The notes: a model not told the origin generated them from the letters alone. A stretch of DNA of 64,000 nucleotides from Candidatus Zixiibacteriota bacterium (GCA_024280775.1 JAJRPM010000014.1:1-64000), one strand, 5' to 3'; shown: positions 53,789 through 63,397, numbered from the stretch's first letter. Numbers and translations are program-made.

Positions 53789-56509
53789 TTAGAAACTAAA
53801 CTGTATTCCAGTTCTAATGGTTCTTGGTGGCCCATAGTTCTGTGGGTCATTCGATATTAACTTGTGCAACCTGGATGTCTCCTCAGCAGAGAGCAAACCG
53901 CCATCGGTAACATTTACACCGTCTTGATCCGGTAGACCAGTATTGGAGTAGACGTTAACCACATTCCGTCGGTTGAAAAGATTCTCCACTTCGACAAACA
54001 ATGACAGCACTCTCTTTGAACCGCCAATATTGAAGTCACGATTGAAACGCGCATCAACTGTGTAGGTCACCGGCATTCTAAACGAGTTGATGCCGCCTAA
54101 TCTCTGGGCCGTTTTCAAATCGACTTTGGAGAATGGTAAACCGGAGCCATAACGCAGAACATAGTTCATTCCCCAAACGCCAGACGCTGGAATAATCCCG
54201 AAGAGTTTTCCTTTCCAGCCGGGATTACTGCGCACATCTGCGTTAATCGTAAGGGTGTGTCGCTGATCGAAATCTAACGGATAGCTAGTAACCGGTAGTT
54301 TCGCGCCGTTAACCGTAATGACGTTGATGTAAGCAAACGTCTCCGCAGGAGAGTTTCCGCGAGCCTGCATGTAACTATAGCTCATCGTGCCAGTGAAGAA
54401 ATTGGTGCGACGTTTGGTAAGAGATACATCCAGGCCCTTTACCGAACTATGGTCTTCATTGACAAACTCAGTGACAATCTGATTAGGATTCGGAATGCCA
54501 GAGGTGTCACGTCTCGCCAAACGTGTAGCGATTAAATTTTCAATATCCTTGAAGTAAGCTGAGACATTCAGAGTTACACTTGATGAAAGAGCGTGATCAA
54601 GACCTACTTCGTAGGCGATCGTCTTTTCTGGCTTCAAGTCCGGGTTTCCTATCAATGGGAATCCACTGTTTGTCTCGCCCTGCAAATTCGTAAATAGCGT
54701 CCAGGTCTTTGGTGGTTGGAAGAAGTATCCATAGTTGAATCTCAGGATAGTATTACTAGCAACCGGATGTGACACTCCTATACGCGGCGACAACTGCGTT
54801 TTTGCTGTCGACTCTCGTGTTGTGCGATTGAAAGAGTTAAGCGGATCTACAAGATAGGAAACCCTGCTGGAGAAATAGTCAAATCGCAAACCTGCGTTTA
54901 TTATGATATCTTTGTATTCGAGTTTGTGTTGAGCGAATGCGAAATTATAGGATGGAAAGAAGTTGTACTTTTCTCCGAAAGGCACAGAGTTATAGAATTG
55001 TTTCTCATCCCAGGATACATCGTATTTTCTAACTTCTCCGCCAAGCTTTATCTGATTACGCTTATCCAACTGTTTGGTAATATTCGCCGACGCGGAATTG
55101 TAACTGGATGAGCGGAATGAGTATCTGGGATTGAAGTCATCACCAGTTGTATATCCAGTGTAACCAAGCTCAGGCGCAAAATTGTAGTTATTGATATGCA
55201 GTGTGCCGTTGGCTTGATCATAATTTCCGGTTGAATCCTCAACGTAACCGGGCCAATCACTCCAATACGTATCGAACAAATGTGTGGGCGCTAGCTTGCT
55301 TTGTGTTTTGAAGTGACTGATATTGGCTTGAATGATTGTATTTTCATTCATTGAATAGTTCGCGCGGAATCCCAAAACGTTCGACTCGCGACGAATCTTA
55401 CCCAAGCCATCTAGATTGAGATCATATGAAATACCATTTACATCGCGATGATCATAAGCATCCTGATCAGCCCGGAAGAATGTGCCACTGGCGGTAACTT
55501 TTAGGTTTGCCAGGGGACGCATGGTCACTTTTCCAGTAAATGTACGAGACTCCAGGAAGCTATGCGGCAAGTATCCACCGTCACGCAACCCCTCACCTGC
55601 TATGAAAAACGTAGCGTTTTTCAGCCCCAGCGCATCTAACGGTCCAGAGAAATTCGCGGTGAGAGCCTGATTGTCACTTCGAGACACTCCACCAATATTT
55701 CCAGTGAGCGGATCATACTTTTGAGTGGAACCGTCATAGGCCTTGATTGACCCGGCGAAAAATGATTGTCCTTCACGAGTAACAGCATTGACAATACCAG
55801 AGCTGGCTTCGCCGTATTCCGCCGGGAAACCGCCGCTAGTCAGGTTAATTTCTTCAAGGAAATCCGGAACTATTCGAATGCCCAGCTCCCTACTTACCGG
55901 ATCAGTAACCATGACGCCATCATAGATGTAAGACACAGCCCCCGTGCGACCACCTCGAACGTGGAGACTGCCATCGCTATCTCTGACGGTTCCTGAAACG
56001 TTGAGGAGCACATCGGCGATTGAAATTGAGTTGGGCAAATAGTGCATCTGTTCAGCAGTGACAATATAGCGAGTGCCGGTTAAATCTTTCTGCACCAAAG
56101 GCCGTTCTGCGGTAACAATAATCGGCTCTGTGATTTCGGTGGTATGCCTCATCACCTCGAAATCAATCGGAGTCGTCAAATCAAGGAGCACGCGAACATT
56201 CTCCTTTATCATTGGATCGTAGCCCAACGCCGAAATGCGTATTGAGAAACTTCCTGCCGGAACCTGAAGAATGTAGTACTCACCATCCTCATCGGTGATA
56301 GCTCCATACGGAGTCCCGATGACCTCAATCTGCGCCCCACTAATCGGCTCACCGGTGCTTTGATCAATAACCTCACCTGCAACTTTTCCGGTCAACGCCG
56401 CCTTGAGACTGGTAGCGCTTAGTATCAGCGTTAGAAACCCTGCAAATACGACTTGCAGTATCTGTTCCGCTTTCGACTTCTTGCGGATCGATGTTGACAT
56501 ATAGCTCAT
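53789..56509 (-). CDS. TonB-dependent receptor with regulatory-like N-domain (second copy)
   Basis: About 906 residues from the ATG at 56509 (GAGGGA upstream; an ATG at 56527 is also in frame). Signal helix LQVVFAGFLTLILSATSLKAA; regulatory-like domain LTGKVAGEVIDQSTGEPISGAQIEVIG...DEDGEYYILQVPAGSFSI; plug VLLNVSGTVRDSDGSLHVRGGRTGAVSYIYDGVMV; barrel with the end RTIRTGIQFSF. It lacks the Asp-repeat insertion seen in the receptor at 17563-21006. It heads the operon with the exported sorting-domain protein and PorV-like barrel, 76 bases upstream of the former. Substrate unknown. Confidence 0.92.
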   Translation of the reverse strand: MSYMSTSIRKKSKAEQILQVVFAGFLTLILSATSLKAALTGKVAGEVIDQSTGEPISGAQIEVIGTPYGAITDEDGEYYILQVPAGSFSIRISALGYDPMIKENVRVLLDLTTPIDFEVMRHTTEITEPIIVTAERPLVQKDLTGTRYIVTAEQMHYLPNSISIADVLLNVSGTVRDSDGSLHVRGGRTGAVSYIYDGVMVTDPVSRELGIRIVPDFLEEINLTSGGFPAEYGEASSGIVNAVTREGQSFFAGSIKAYDGSTQKYDPLTGNIGGVSRSDNQALTANFSGPLDALGLKNATFFIAGEGLRDGGYLPHSFLESRTFTGKVTMRPLANLKVTASGTFFRADQDAYDHRDVNGISYDLNLDGLGKIRRESNVLGFRANYSMNENTIIQANISHFKTQSKLAPTHLFDTYWSDWPGYVEDSTGNYDQANGTLHINNYNFAPELGYTGYTTGDDFNPRYSFRSSSYNSASANITKQLDKRNQIKLGGEVRKYDVSWDEKQFYNSVPFGEKYNFFPSYNFAFAQHKLEYKDIIINAGLRFDYFSSRVSYLVDPLNSFNRTTRESTAKTQLSPRIGVSHPVASNTILRFNYGYFFQPPKTWTLFTNLQGETNSGFPLIGNPDLKPEKTIAYEVGLDHALSSSVTLNVSAYFKDIENLIATRLARRDTSGIPNPNQIVTEFVNEDHSSVKGLDVSLTKRRTNFFTGTMSYSYMQARGNSPAETFAYINVITVNGAKLPVTSYPLDFDQRHTLTINADVRSNPGWKGKLFGIIPASGVWGMNYVLRYGSGLPFSKVDLKTAQRLGGINSFRMPVTYTVDARFNRDFNIGGSKRVLSLFVEVENLFNRRNVVNVYSNTGLPDQDGVNVTDGGLLSAEETSRLHKLISNDPQNYGPPRTIRTGIQFSF

Positions 56510-56527
56510 AACTTTATCGTCCCTCAT

Positions 56528-57367
56528 AATCGCAACTCTATATCTCGCAAATGTTTATTCTTCGCTGAGTAAGGTTCAATTCAACCATATTCCAAATCAT
56601 TGTTTGTTTGATCATTGTTTGTTTGATTGGTGTGATTGCGTTATCGAACTCTACAACATCTATCGGTTCTGTTCTGCAATATCACTACAATATGATTCTT
56701 GAAACCCAATACTTTCTTGAAATCCAATACTTTGGTGAATCAATATGTTTCAACCTTTGGTAAACACTTATCACTTCTTGTTACTTCACTATCGGCAATA
56801 GCAACAAACATATTTACCAGCAAACATATTTGGCCATGCCGGAGGCGCTTTCATGCCCCGGACGTTAACTTCAACGCCGAGACCATTTCAATGAAACTCA
56901 AGCCCATTGCGAGATTACCGGAAGGCATGCCTGTTGTATCGGTAATTTGTGTTGCACCTTTACCTAAGTTTAACTATTTGTTTCACTCTTTCAGAATCAT
57001 TCCAACTCGGATGATATTTTTTCCATCAATGATGTACACTTTCTAGTAATCGTCATTCTCCTAAGAACCGTCACAACCTTATCATTCTAGCCTCCCGCAA
57101 CGTTCTTCCAACAACGTTCTTCAAACAACATTCTTCCAACTGTGTTTCATTCTGAAGCCTGACCAGTCAATCAACATGGCTCGGCAAGTCACCTGACGCT
57201 GTGTTCCATATTGTGACAATCATGCTTGTACTGTTTCACTAAGCGCTAGTCCCTACTATCGATTTATATGGACGCCAAGTCCTTAGCGCTCAAGCGACAA
57301 GCCCATATCTCCGATACCTCGCAAGAGGAAACCATTCGATGATTCTTGCGCGATTTCTTGTTGCAAT
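56528..57367. other. 840-base intergenic region built of short tandem duplications
   Basis: No gene seen between divergent units. Perfect or near-perfect duplications: ATCATTGTTTGTTTG x2 (56596-56610, 56611-56625); CTTGAAACCCAATACTTT / CTTGAAATCCAATACTTT (56698-56715, 56716-56733); AGCAAACATATTT-like x2 (around 56801-56831); and a 14-bp x3 unit CAACGTTCTTCCAA/CAACGTTCTTCAAA/CAACATTCTTCCAA (57098-57139). AT-rich. Promoters of the second receptor operon and of the signalling cluster should lie here; no pair was convincing. Confidence 0.7.
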
Positions 57368-58537
57368 ATGTCTGCGTCGCGTACGGCATTACCTTTTCAG
57401 AGAGTGGATATACGCCAAAGTATTTGGAGCGCCAGATTACAGACCTGTTGCTGTTCTATATTGATTTGTATAACCAATACTACCCGGGATTTTTTCTTGA
57501 TTAAGTTTAACCGTCATATTCCACTAGGGTCACTAGCAACAAGTGTGGTCGATTACGCGCGACTCAGGTCAATAGGCGTATTGGGCTTGTTACTCTTTGC
57601 CCTACTAGCCGGTACAGCTCTCGTCCGCCCGGCTATTGCGGGCGATAAAAGCGTAGTTGTAGTCCGTCAGCAAAAGGACAGGAATTCCGACCGTCTTATT
57701 CGCGGTATTAAATCCGAATTCAAGCGTTCAGGTGAAACTGCAAGCCTGGCTGTAATCACTATCTCAGAACTACAAGACCACCAAAGAAACCTTCTGGATT
57801 CTTTGCGCGCGCTTAATCCTTCAGCGCTTGTGCCTATCGGCAGTCATATCACCGAAATCATATCCGATTCCATCAGTGATATCCCAATAGTGTTCGCGGC
57901 AGTCTTCCAACCGAAATCCAGTGGTCTCTTCAAACGAGATGGCAAAGCAGTCAGCAATATGACAGGCGCCTCGCTAGATATTTCACCGGCGCTTCAATTC
58001 AAATACTTTAAGCAAATCTACCCGGGCCTACGTAAGCTCGGACTCATCTACTCCGAGGAAACAGCCCAACTAATTCCGCATGCGAAGGTTGTCGCCGAGT
58101 CCAGTGGAATCGAGTTGCTGGCCGTGAGAGTCGAAAAACGCTCCGGGCGCGGGAGCGGGCGTGAAGTCAAGAAGGCTCTTGACAGTCTTTTGCCTATTAT
58201 TGACGGACTTTGGTCACTCGCCGATCCTTCTGTGTTTTCTCCAGTGGCCACAAAACTAGTCATCAAGAGAACTCTGCAGAAAAAAATTCCGTTTATGGGC
58301 TTCTCTTCGACTATCGTGGCCTCCGGGGCTCTTTTTGCACTGGACTTTGAATACAAAGATATCGGCCGTCAGGTGGGCGAGCTCAGCAGAAAAGTTCTCA
58401 ATGGGACAAGTCCTGTATCATTGCAAACTACGACGCCTGAAATTGTATGGTTCCATTACAATGAACGAACATCAAAGCGCATCGCTATAGCTATCCCAGA
58501 GGAATTGCAGGCAGTGGCAAAGGAGGTGCACAAGTGA
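57368..58537 (+). CDS. periplasmic substrate-binding protein (PF04392 type) coupled to a sensor kinase
   Basis: ABC transporter-type binding protein of the uncharacterised PF04392 group: NMTGASLDISPALQFKYFKQIYPGLRKLGLIYSEETAQ, ALDSLLPIIDGLWSLADPSVFSPVATKLVIKRTLQKKIPFMGFSSTIVASGALFALDFEYKDIGRQVGELSRKVLNG. Signal helix SIGVLGLLLFALLAGTALVRPAIA. The called ATG gives a 60-residue Cys-rich leader that looks noncoding; the GTG at 57545, just before the signal peptide, is a plausible true start (331 aa). Its stop overlaps the kinase GTG start by 4 bases. No permease or ATPase is nearby, so it probably presents a ligand to the kinase rather than to a transporter. Confidence 0.88.
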   Translation: MSASRTALPFQRVDIRQSIWSARLQTCCCSILICITNTTRDFFLIKFNRHIPLGSLATSVVDYARLRSIGVLGLLLFALLAGTALVRPAIAGDKSVVVVRQQKDRNSDRLIRGIKSEFKRSGETASLAVITISELQDHQRNLLDSLRALNPSALVPIGSHITEIISDSISDIPIVFAAVFQPKSSGLFKRDGKAVSNMTGASLDISPALQFKYFKQIYPGLRKLGLIYSEETAQLIPHAKVVAESSGIELLAVRVEKRSGRGSGREVKKALDSLLPIIDGLWSLADPSVFSPVATKLVIKRTLQKKIPFMGFSSTIVASGALFALDFEYKDIGRQVGELSRKVLNGTSPVSLQTTTPEIVWFHYNERTSKRIAIAIPEELQAVAKEVHK

Positions 58538-58788
58538 GCATTCGCGAACTTAAAAATCTCCTTGGATTACGTGGACAATTCCTGCTCCTGATTTCTGCAG
58601 TAATTATCGGTAGCGCCACTGTCATTGGTATATACATGACAAACCAAATAGAGAAAGTATCCTATGACGGAGTCATTAGACGCAGTCAACAGTTGGTAGA
58701 AAGTCTGGCCTACAACGCCGAATTTGATGTGCTTGTCGGAGCCGATGAAGACCTGGCGAAACTTGCCGCTGGCGCGTTCCATGATTAA
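58534..58788 (+). CDS. sensor histidine kinase, N-terminal part (ends at in-frame TAA)
   Basis: 84 codons: TM1 (LLLISAVIIGSATVIGIYMT), then the start of a periplasmic sensor domain (VIRRSQQLVESLAYNAEFDVLVGADEDLAKLAAGAFHD). GTG start at 58534 has AGGAGG seven bases upstream and overlaps the binding-protein stop by 4 bases. A TAA at 58786-58788 ends it, but the same frame continues without a shift as [19 protein letters not shown] into the 58792-60231 kinase. I read it as one 565-residue kinase gene with a nonsense codon. Confidence 0.82.
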   Translation: MSIRELKNLLGLRGQFLLLISAVIIGSATVIGIYMTNQIEKVSYDGVIRRSQQLVESLAYNAEFDVLVGADEDLAKLAAGAFHD

Positions 58789-58791
58789 CTG

Positions 58792-60231
58792 GTGGTGTAT
58801 GTGAGAATTCATGACGAGAAGTGTGAGTTATTGTACGAGAGAGTGCGAGACACATACCAGGCGTTCACTGAGGACTCTTCCCATCATGCTATTGGCCCTG
58901 AAATGGCGCCTAGCTGTGATATGCTTGGTCTGCCGGAGGTAATCTCAGCGAAAGCATTCTCGACAGAAACTATCATTGATCCGAATGGTGAAGAGTTTAT
59001 CCACTTCGCATCGCTGATAGTCACCTGGGAAAGCGATGTTGAGCGCGAGCGTTTGGGATCATTGAACACAGGCGCGAGTGACGTCGATAGAGGTCATTGG
59101 ATCAATCTGGGGCACGTGCAAATAGGTATTGATCTGGGTCCGGTTAATGAATCCATTCATAAGACCAGATTAACTGTCATTGCACTAACGATGTTCATTA
59201 TTCTCTTGGCAATCGGAGTGACAACCTGGTTCCTTGGCCTAATTATCAAACCAATCAAGTCACTAGCTATTGTCACCGAGGATATCTCGCAGGGACATTT
59301 TGATATGAAAATCGATATTGGCCGAAGTGATGAAATCGGACAATTAGCTAACTCATTCTCCCGAATGCTAGACGCGCTTCAAATTTCCCGAAGTGAGGTT
59401 GAAAACTATCAGGCAACACTCGAGGACAAAATCAAGGAGCGCACCAATGATTTGGAAGAAGCGCAAAATCAACTAGTCCAGTCCGAGAAAATGGGGGCTA
59501 TAGGTCAACTGGCGGCAGGAGTTGCGCATGAATTGAACAACCCCCTAGCCGGAATTCTCGGATATTCGCAGTTCGCGCTTGAGAAGCTTAAATTGCGTAA
59601 CGCTGATACTATAACTGAGAAGGATATGGCGTCATTCAACAGATATCTCAATGATATTGAAAATCAGGCCAGAAGATGCAAGACAATCGTCCAGAATCTT
59701 CTAAAGTTCTCACGTTCGAATCAAGATAGCCTGGCAGCGTCATTCCAACTCGATGCGGCTCTGATTGAAACTGTTGAATTGCTCAGACATCAGCTCGAGA
59801 TGCAGCAAATACAGATTGTCACAGAGATTCCGACATCATCGCCGAGCATTCATGGCAATGTGGGCAAGATACAGCAAGTGGTAACGAATCTTATCATCAA
59901 TGCGATGCATGCAACGCCGCAAGGTGGAACAATTACAGTCGGAATGAAACACTCGCCAACTTTGGGAGAATTCGAGGGAGCGGTAGAGATATTCGTTTCT
60001 GATACTGGTTGCGGGATGGCTGACGAAATCAAAAGCAAGATTTTTGAACCGTTCTTTACCACCAAGGAAGTTGGCAAAGGCACCGGTCTGGGCCTATCGG
60101 TCAGTTATGGTATCATTAGAGACCACGGCGGAGAGATAAAGGTTATATCTGAAGTCGGCAAAGGGACAACATTTGTAGTTATTTTGCCACTCCAGTCAAG
60201 TCACGATTCTGCCGACATAAGTCAGGTATAG
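58792..60231 (+). CDS. sensor histidine kinase, main part (sensor, TM2, HAMP, HisKA, HATPase)
   Basis: 479 residues in the same frame as 58534-58788. Remaining sensor domain, TM2 ([24 protein letters not shown]), HAMP ([39 protein letters not shown]), coiled coil, H-box [22 protein letters not shown]-box [15 protein letters not shown]-boxes [34 protein letters not shown]. Full catalytic set. The GTG at 58792 has no ribosome-binding site, so expression would need re-initiation or readthrough of the TAA. Predicted to phosphorylate the downstream receivers. Confidence 0.9.
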   Translation: MVYVRIHDEKCELLYERVRDTYQAFTEDSSHHAIGPEMAPSCDMLGLPEVISAKAFSTETIIDPNGEEFIHFASLIVTWESDVERERLGSLNTGASDVDRGHWINLGHVQIGIDLGPVNESIHKTRLTVIALTMFIILLAIGVTTWFLGLIIKPIKSLAIVTEDISQGHFDMKIDIGRSDEIGQLANSFSRMLDALQISRSEVENYQATLEDKIKERTNDLEEAQNQLVQSEKMGAIGQLAAGVAHELNNPLAGILGYSQFALEKLKLRNADTITEKDMASFNRYLNDIENQARRCKTIVQNLLKFSRSNQDSLAASFQLDAALIETVELLRHQLEMQQIQIVTEIPTSSPSIHGNVGKIQQVVTNLIINAMHATPQGGTITVGMKHSPTLGEFEGAVEIFVSDTGCGMADEIKSKIFEPFFTTKEVGKGTGLGLSVSYGIIRDHGGEIKVISEVGKGTTFVVILPLQSSHDSADISQV

Positions 60232-60236
60232 AATAG

Positions 60237-60283
60237 TAGCGCGCATTCTCAGATAATATCTCATTTTATTGAGAAACGCGCTA
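60237..60283. other. inverted repeat after the kinase gene
   Basis: TAGCGCG (60237-60243) / CGCGCTA (60277-60283) with inner TCTCA (60247-60251) / TGAGA (60270-60274). A bulged stem between the kinase and the first receiver gene, without a T run. It could attenuate or process the transcript. Confidence 0.55.
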
Positions 60284-60382
60284 GTAGCGCAAAGCTTTGT
60301 GAAACACTAGAAAACGACAATACAAATCACACCAGACACATTGCAGGTTAGAGCATTGCAAAACGATTACGAAAGTGAAAAA

Positions 60383-60727
60383 ATGATTCTCGTTGTAGAC
60401 GATGAGGAGATCATGCGTGATTTCCTAGTTGAGGTCCTCGAGCAATACTCCGTCACCGCGGTGACGGATGGCTCTGAGGCTATTGAGCAAATGGAGGCCA
60501 AGAAATTTGATCTTGTTATTACTGACCTGAAGATGCCAAAAGTATCGGGAGAGGAAGTAGTAAAAAGAGCCAAGGAACTTGACCCGGAATATAAAGTGAT
60601 AGTGATTTCAGGGTACTCCACCCTCTTCACTGTGTCCCAGTCAATCGAAAACGGCGCCTGTGCTTTTCTATCAAAGCCTTTCTCGATCGACCAGCTACGC
60701 ACCGAGGTTTCCAAGTCTCTCAGTTAG
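60383..60727 (+). CDS. single-domain response regulator (receiver)
   Basis: Receiver domain only, 115 residues from the ATG at 60383 (MILVVDDEE); the frame extends to a TTG at 60341. Acidic pocket Asp6/Asp7, phospho-acceptor Asp48 (VITDLKMPK), Ser76 (VISGYS) in place of Thr, Lys98 (SKPF). No output domain, so it acts by protein contact or in a relay. It lies 150 bases after the kinase and 35 bases before another receiver. Confidence 0.92.
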   Translation: MILVVDDEEIMRDFLVEVLEQYSVTAVTDGSEAIEQMEAKKFDLVITDLKMPKVSGEEVVKRAKELDPEYKVIVISGYSTLFTVSQSIENGACAFLSKPFSIDQLRTEVSKSLS

Positions 60728-60762
60728 GAGCGCAACCAAAACTCAGAGGGTTTAGAATTGTT

Positions 60763-61158
60763 ATGAAAATAGACAATCACAATATGGCGCTGATAATTGA
60801 CGACACAGAAGTGATTCGTTCACTCCTCAGTGAGGCTCTCGCTGACAAAGGGTTCAAGGTGCAAACAGCTCCGAACGCAGTCACCGGTATTGAAATGGCG
60901 ACTCAGTTGCGGCCGGGCTTGGTTTTTTGTGACACATATATGCCAGACTTAGACGGTTTTGAGACGATTAAGCGAATTCGCAAGTTCATGCCTGAAGCGG
61001 TGGTTGTAATGACAAATTCTCTGCCCAATACAGCAGAAGAAGAACAGCGCCACGAAAGGCAATATGATTACCTCCTCAACAAGCCATTCGGCTTGGAAGA
61101 GCTGTGGGGAGTTCTTGAAAAAATACGAGAAAAGTTTGAGGCCAGTAAGAAAGACTGA
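60763..61158 (+). CDS. single-domain response regulator (receiver)
   Basis: 131 residues. Asp13/Asp14 pocket (LIIDDTE), phospho-acceptor Asp57 (FCDTYMPDLDG), Thr84 (MTNSLP), Lys107 (NKPFG). No output domain; a charged tail follows. Start ATG at 60763. The second of two adjacent stand-alone receivers behind the sensor kinase. Confidence 0.92.
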   Translation: MKIDNHNMALIIDDTEVIRSLLSEALADKGFKVQTAPNAVTGIEMATQLRPGLVFCDTYMPDLDGFETIKRIRKFMPEAVVVMTNSLPNTAEEEQRHERQYDYLLNKPFGLEELWGVLEKIREKFEASKKD

Positions 61159-61338
61159 CTCGAAATTCCGAATCCTGCCTTGAACAAGGGCTGTGGATTT
61201 GCTTGACCGGATGGTTGACGGCGACTGGCGCCCGAAAAACAATGATAACGCTTTCCTGCATCTAAGAAGCGCATAAACATAAGAGCTTTTGATAAGACAA
61301 AGTTGTTCCTTTTCAATAGAGACGCTCATTTTTTTGCT

Positions 61339-63048
61339 ATGACAGAGTCTACACACATACTGGTCGCTGACGACGAAGCAATTGTCGTGTCTTTGGTTCG
61401 CGATTGTCTGGACGATGAGGGATATATCGTAGAAACCGCAGATTGCGGCGCCGCGGCTGAGAAGCTCCTGCAAGAAAAGCAATTCGACCTGCTTATCACA
61501 GATATTCGTATGCCTGATTTTGATGGGATCGAATTACTGCGACGCGCCAAATTACTCCAGCCGAACATCAGCGCCATTTTCATGACCGGATACGCCAACA
61601 TTGATTCCGCCAAAGAGGCAATCAAAGAAGGCGCTCTCGATTATCTAATGAAGCCATTTGAGATATCCGAGATTCGAACTTCGGTAAGAAACGCCCTGCA
61701 AAAGAAAGCCGAATCAGACAAGAATAACTCGGGCGACGAGCTAGATAAGATGGCCACCCTGACTCGTTCGTTGGGCGCCGTTGATGACTTACCTTCTTTG
61801 ATGAATATGTCACTAGGGTTCGCGCTTATTCAATGTAACATTCCAAGAGGAGCGGCGATTTATTGGTCACCTTCAGATAACGCTTTGGTGCGAATCTCAA
61901 CGAACTCCGGTGATACAACAACCGGCGAAATTGAGAGAATTGAACTCGAGTCAGACCCGCTTAGAGCGCTTCCTGCAAATTGCCCCGAACTAGCACAGGA
62001 CTTTTTTGTTTGTAAACCAAACAAACATCCTCTCTCTATCCAGGAAGACAACAGAAAGATCGATAGACTCTTGACGCCTCCCTGGCTCAATGACAATGAG
62101 CATCTCGTATGCTTTTCCCTTAAGCGCAACGATCGCATGCTTGGTTTTCTGCTCTTGCCTGTTACTGCCGAAGACATTGAATCCTATCAGCATCAGTACA
62201 AACTAATCAGTATGACCGCTCAGCACACTGCGCTGTCAATTGAGAACCTGTTGTTGCTGGAAGAATCCAGACAATCCTACAATGAGCTGCAGGATTTGCA
62301 AGAACGCACTATAAAGCTGGAAACTTTGGCGGCCCGAGGTGAGGTGGCCGCTGAAATTGGCCATGAACTGAAGAATTTCCTTGGTGTAGTATACGGCAAT
62401 ATCTCGCTACTTGAACTACAGCTACAAAAAGGCGCCGCAGAAATGTACCCCAAGTACATGGCTGCAATCACTACCAACTTAGAGAAGATGAAGCGCTTTA
62501 CCACCGAGCTTATGCGCGAGGCCAAGCTCAGTGGCGACCAAGAAACAATTGCGGTAAACACACACTTAAGAGAATTGGTAGATTTCATGCGTCCGCAAAA
62601 GAGATTTACCGGTGTGAACATTGAGCTACTTATCCCAGAGGAAGAGATTGCTTTCGACACCGACCCGCTCTTGTTCCAGCAATTGATGTACAACATTGTC
62701 AACAATGCCGCGGATGCATGTAAAGATTCACCGAACCCGAATATCGCGATTGTATTGAGTATGAACTCGGTATCCTCAACTTTCTCTGTCTCAGTTCGAG
62801 ACAATGGAAGCGGAATTGACCCGGCGCTTCTCAAGAAAGCCTTTAATACACGATTCACCACCAAAGAGGATGGTCATGGATTCGGACTAATCGTCTGCCG
62901 CCGTATCATTGATTCACACAATGGAACTATTGACGTCCAATCCGCACCTGGAGAAGGCGCCACTATCACAATTACTTTTCCGATCTCCGTCAAAGAGCCA
63001 ACTGAATACATCGCCGGGGCAACGCAGAAGATCAAAGTAATTCGATAG
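61339..63048 (+). CDS. hybrid receiver-GAF-histidine kinase
   Basis: 569 residues from the ATG at 61339 (frame open to a TTG at 61303). Receiver: Asp11/Asp12, acceptor Asp55 (ITDIRMPDFDG), Thr83, Lys105 (MKPFE). A middle GAF-like region (about 150-315) is followed by a coiled-coil linker, H-box EVAAEIGHELKNFLGVVYGNIS, N-box NIVNNAADACKD and G-box DNGSGIDPALLKKAFNTRFTTKEDGHGFGL. No membrane segment: cytosolic. The N-terminal receiver suggests it is itself controlled by phosphorylation from another kinase, probably the one at 58534-60231. Last gene of the signalling cluster. Confidence 0.93.
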   Translation: MTESTHILVADDEAIVVSLVRDCLDDEGYIVETADCGAAAEKLLQEKQFDLLITDIRMPDFDGIELLRRAKLLQPNISAIFMTGYANIDSAKEAIKEGALDYLMKPFEISEIRTSVRNALQKKAESDKNNSGDELDKMATLTRSLGAVDDLPSLMNMSLGFALIQCNIPRGAAIYWSPSDNALVRISTNSGDTTTGEIERIELESDPLRALPANCPELAQDFFVCKPNKHPLSIQEDNRKIDRLLTPPWLNDNEHLVCFSLKRNDRMLGFLLLPVTAEDIESYQHQYKLISMTAQHTALSIENLLLLEESRQSYNELQDLQERTIKLETLAARGEVAAEIGHELKNFLGVVYGNISLLELQLQKGAAEMYPKYMAAITTNLEKMKRFTTELMREAKLSGDQETIAVNTHLRELVDFMRPQKRFTGVNIELLIPEEEIAFDTDPLLFQQLMYNIVNNAADACKDSPNPNIAIVLSMNSVSSTFSVSVRDNGSGIDPALLKKAFNTRFTTKEDGHGFGLIVCRRIIDSHNGTIDVQSAPGEGATITITFPISVKEPTEYIAGATQKIKVIR

Positions 63049-63137
63049 ACAGAATTCAATCCTCATTTTCCTCTTTCCTGATCTATCTTAAAGCTCATTT
63101 TCATCCCATCCGCCGATATCGTGGCCTCAATTAGTCC

Positions 63138-63166
63138 TTGACAGCCAATTGCTTCTCAATTATCCT
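63138..63166 (+). promoter_or_regulatory. sigma70-type promoter upstream of the truncated secreted-protein gene
   Basis: TTGACA (63138-63143), 17-base spacer, TATCCT (63161-63166). The next gene starts at 63398, implying a leader of about 225 bases. The 349-base gap has no ORF; it also holds a small palindrome ATGATATCAT just downstream and a 9-base duplication (GAAGCATTT/GAAGCATGA) near 63320. Confidence 0.55.
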
Positions 63167-63397
63167 ATTAGAGGTTGTAGGATAAGCTCGACTGGACATG
63201 ATATCATCATGCGAATCCGAGCTATAGGCCTCATATCAACTATGAAGCCCTAGCCATCGCAATCATTCATTTTGTAATTATCCTCACCTTCAAAACCTCA
63301 TCAGAAGTAACTTTTTTTGAAGCATTTGAAGCATGAAATTAACGAAGCGCCCTAATGGAACGCTGAAGATTTTTGATTTACTGAAGGAGACAAATTA

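Noticed and set aside
53713-53850. 46-residue N-terminal extension of the exported protein at 50938
   Set aside because: It overlaps the end of the upstream receptor gene; the ATG at 53712 has a strong ribosome-binding site and begins a proper signal peptide.
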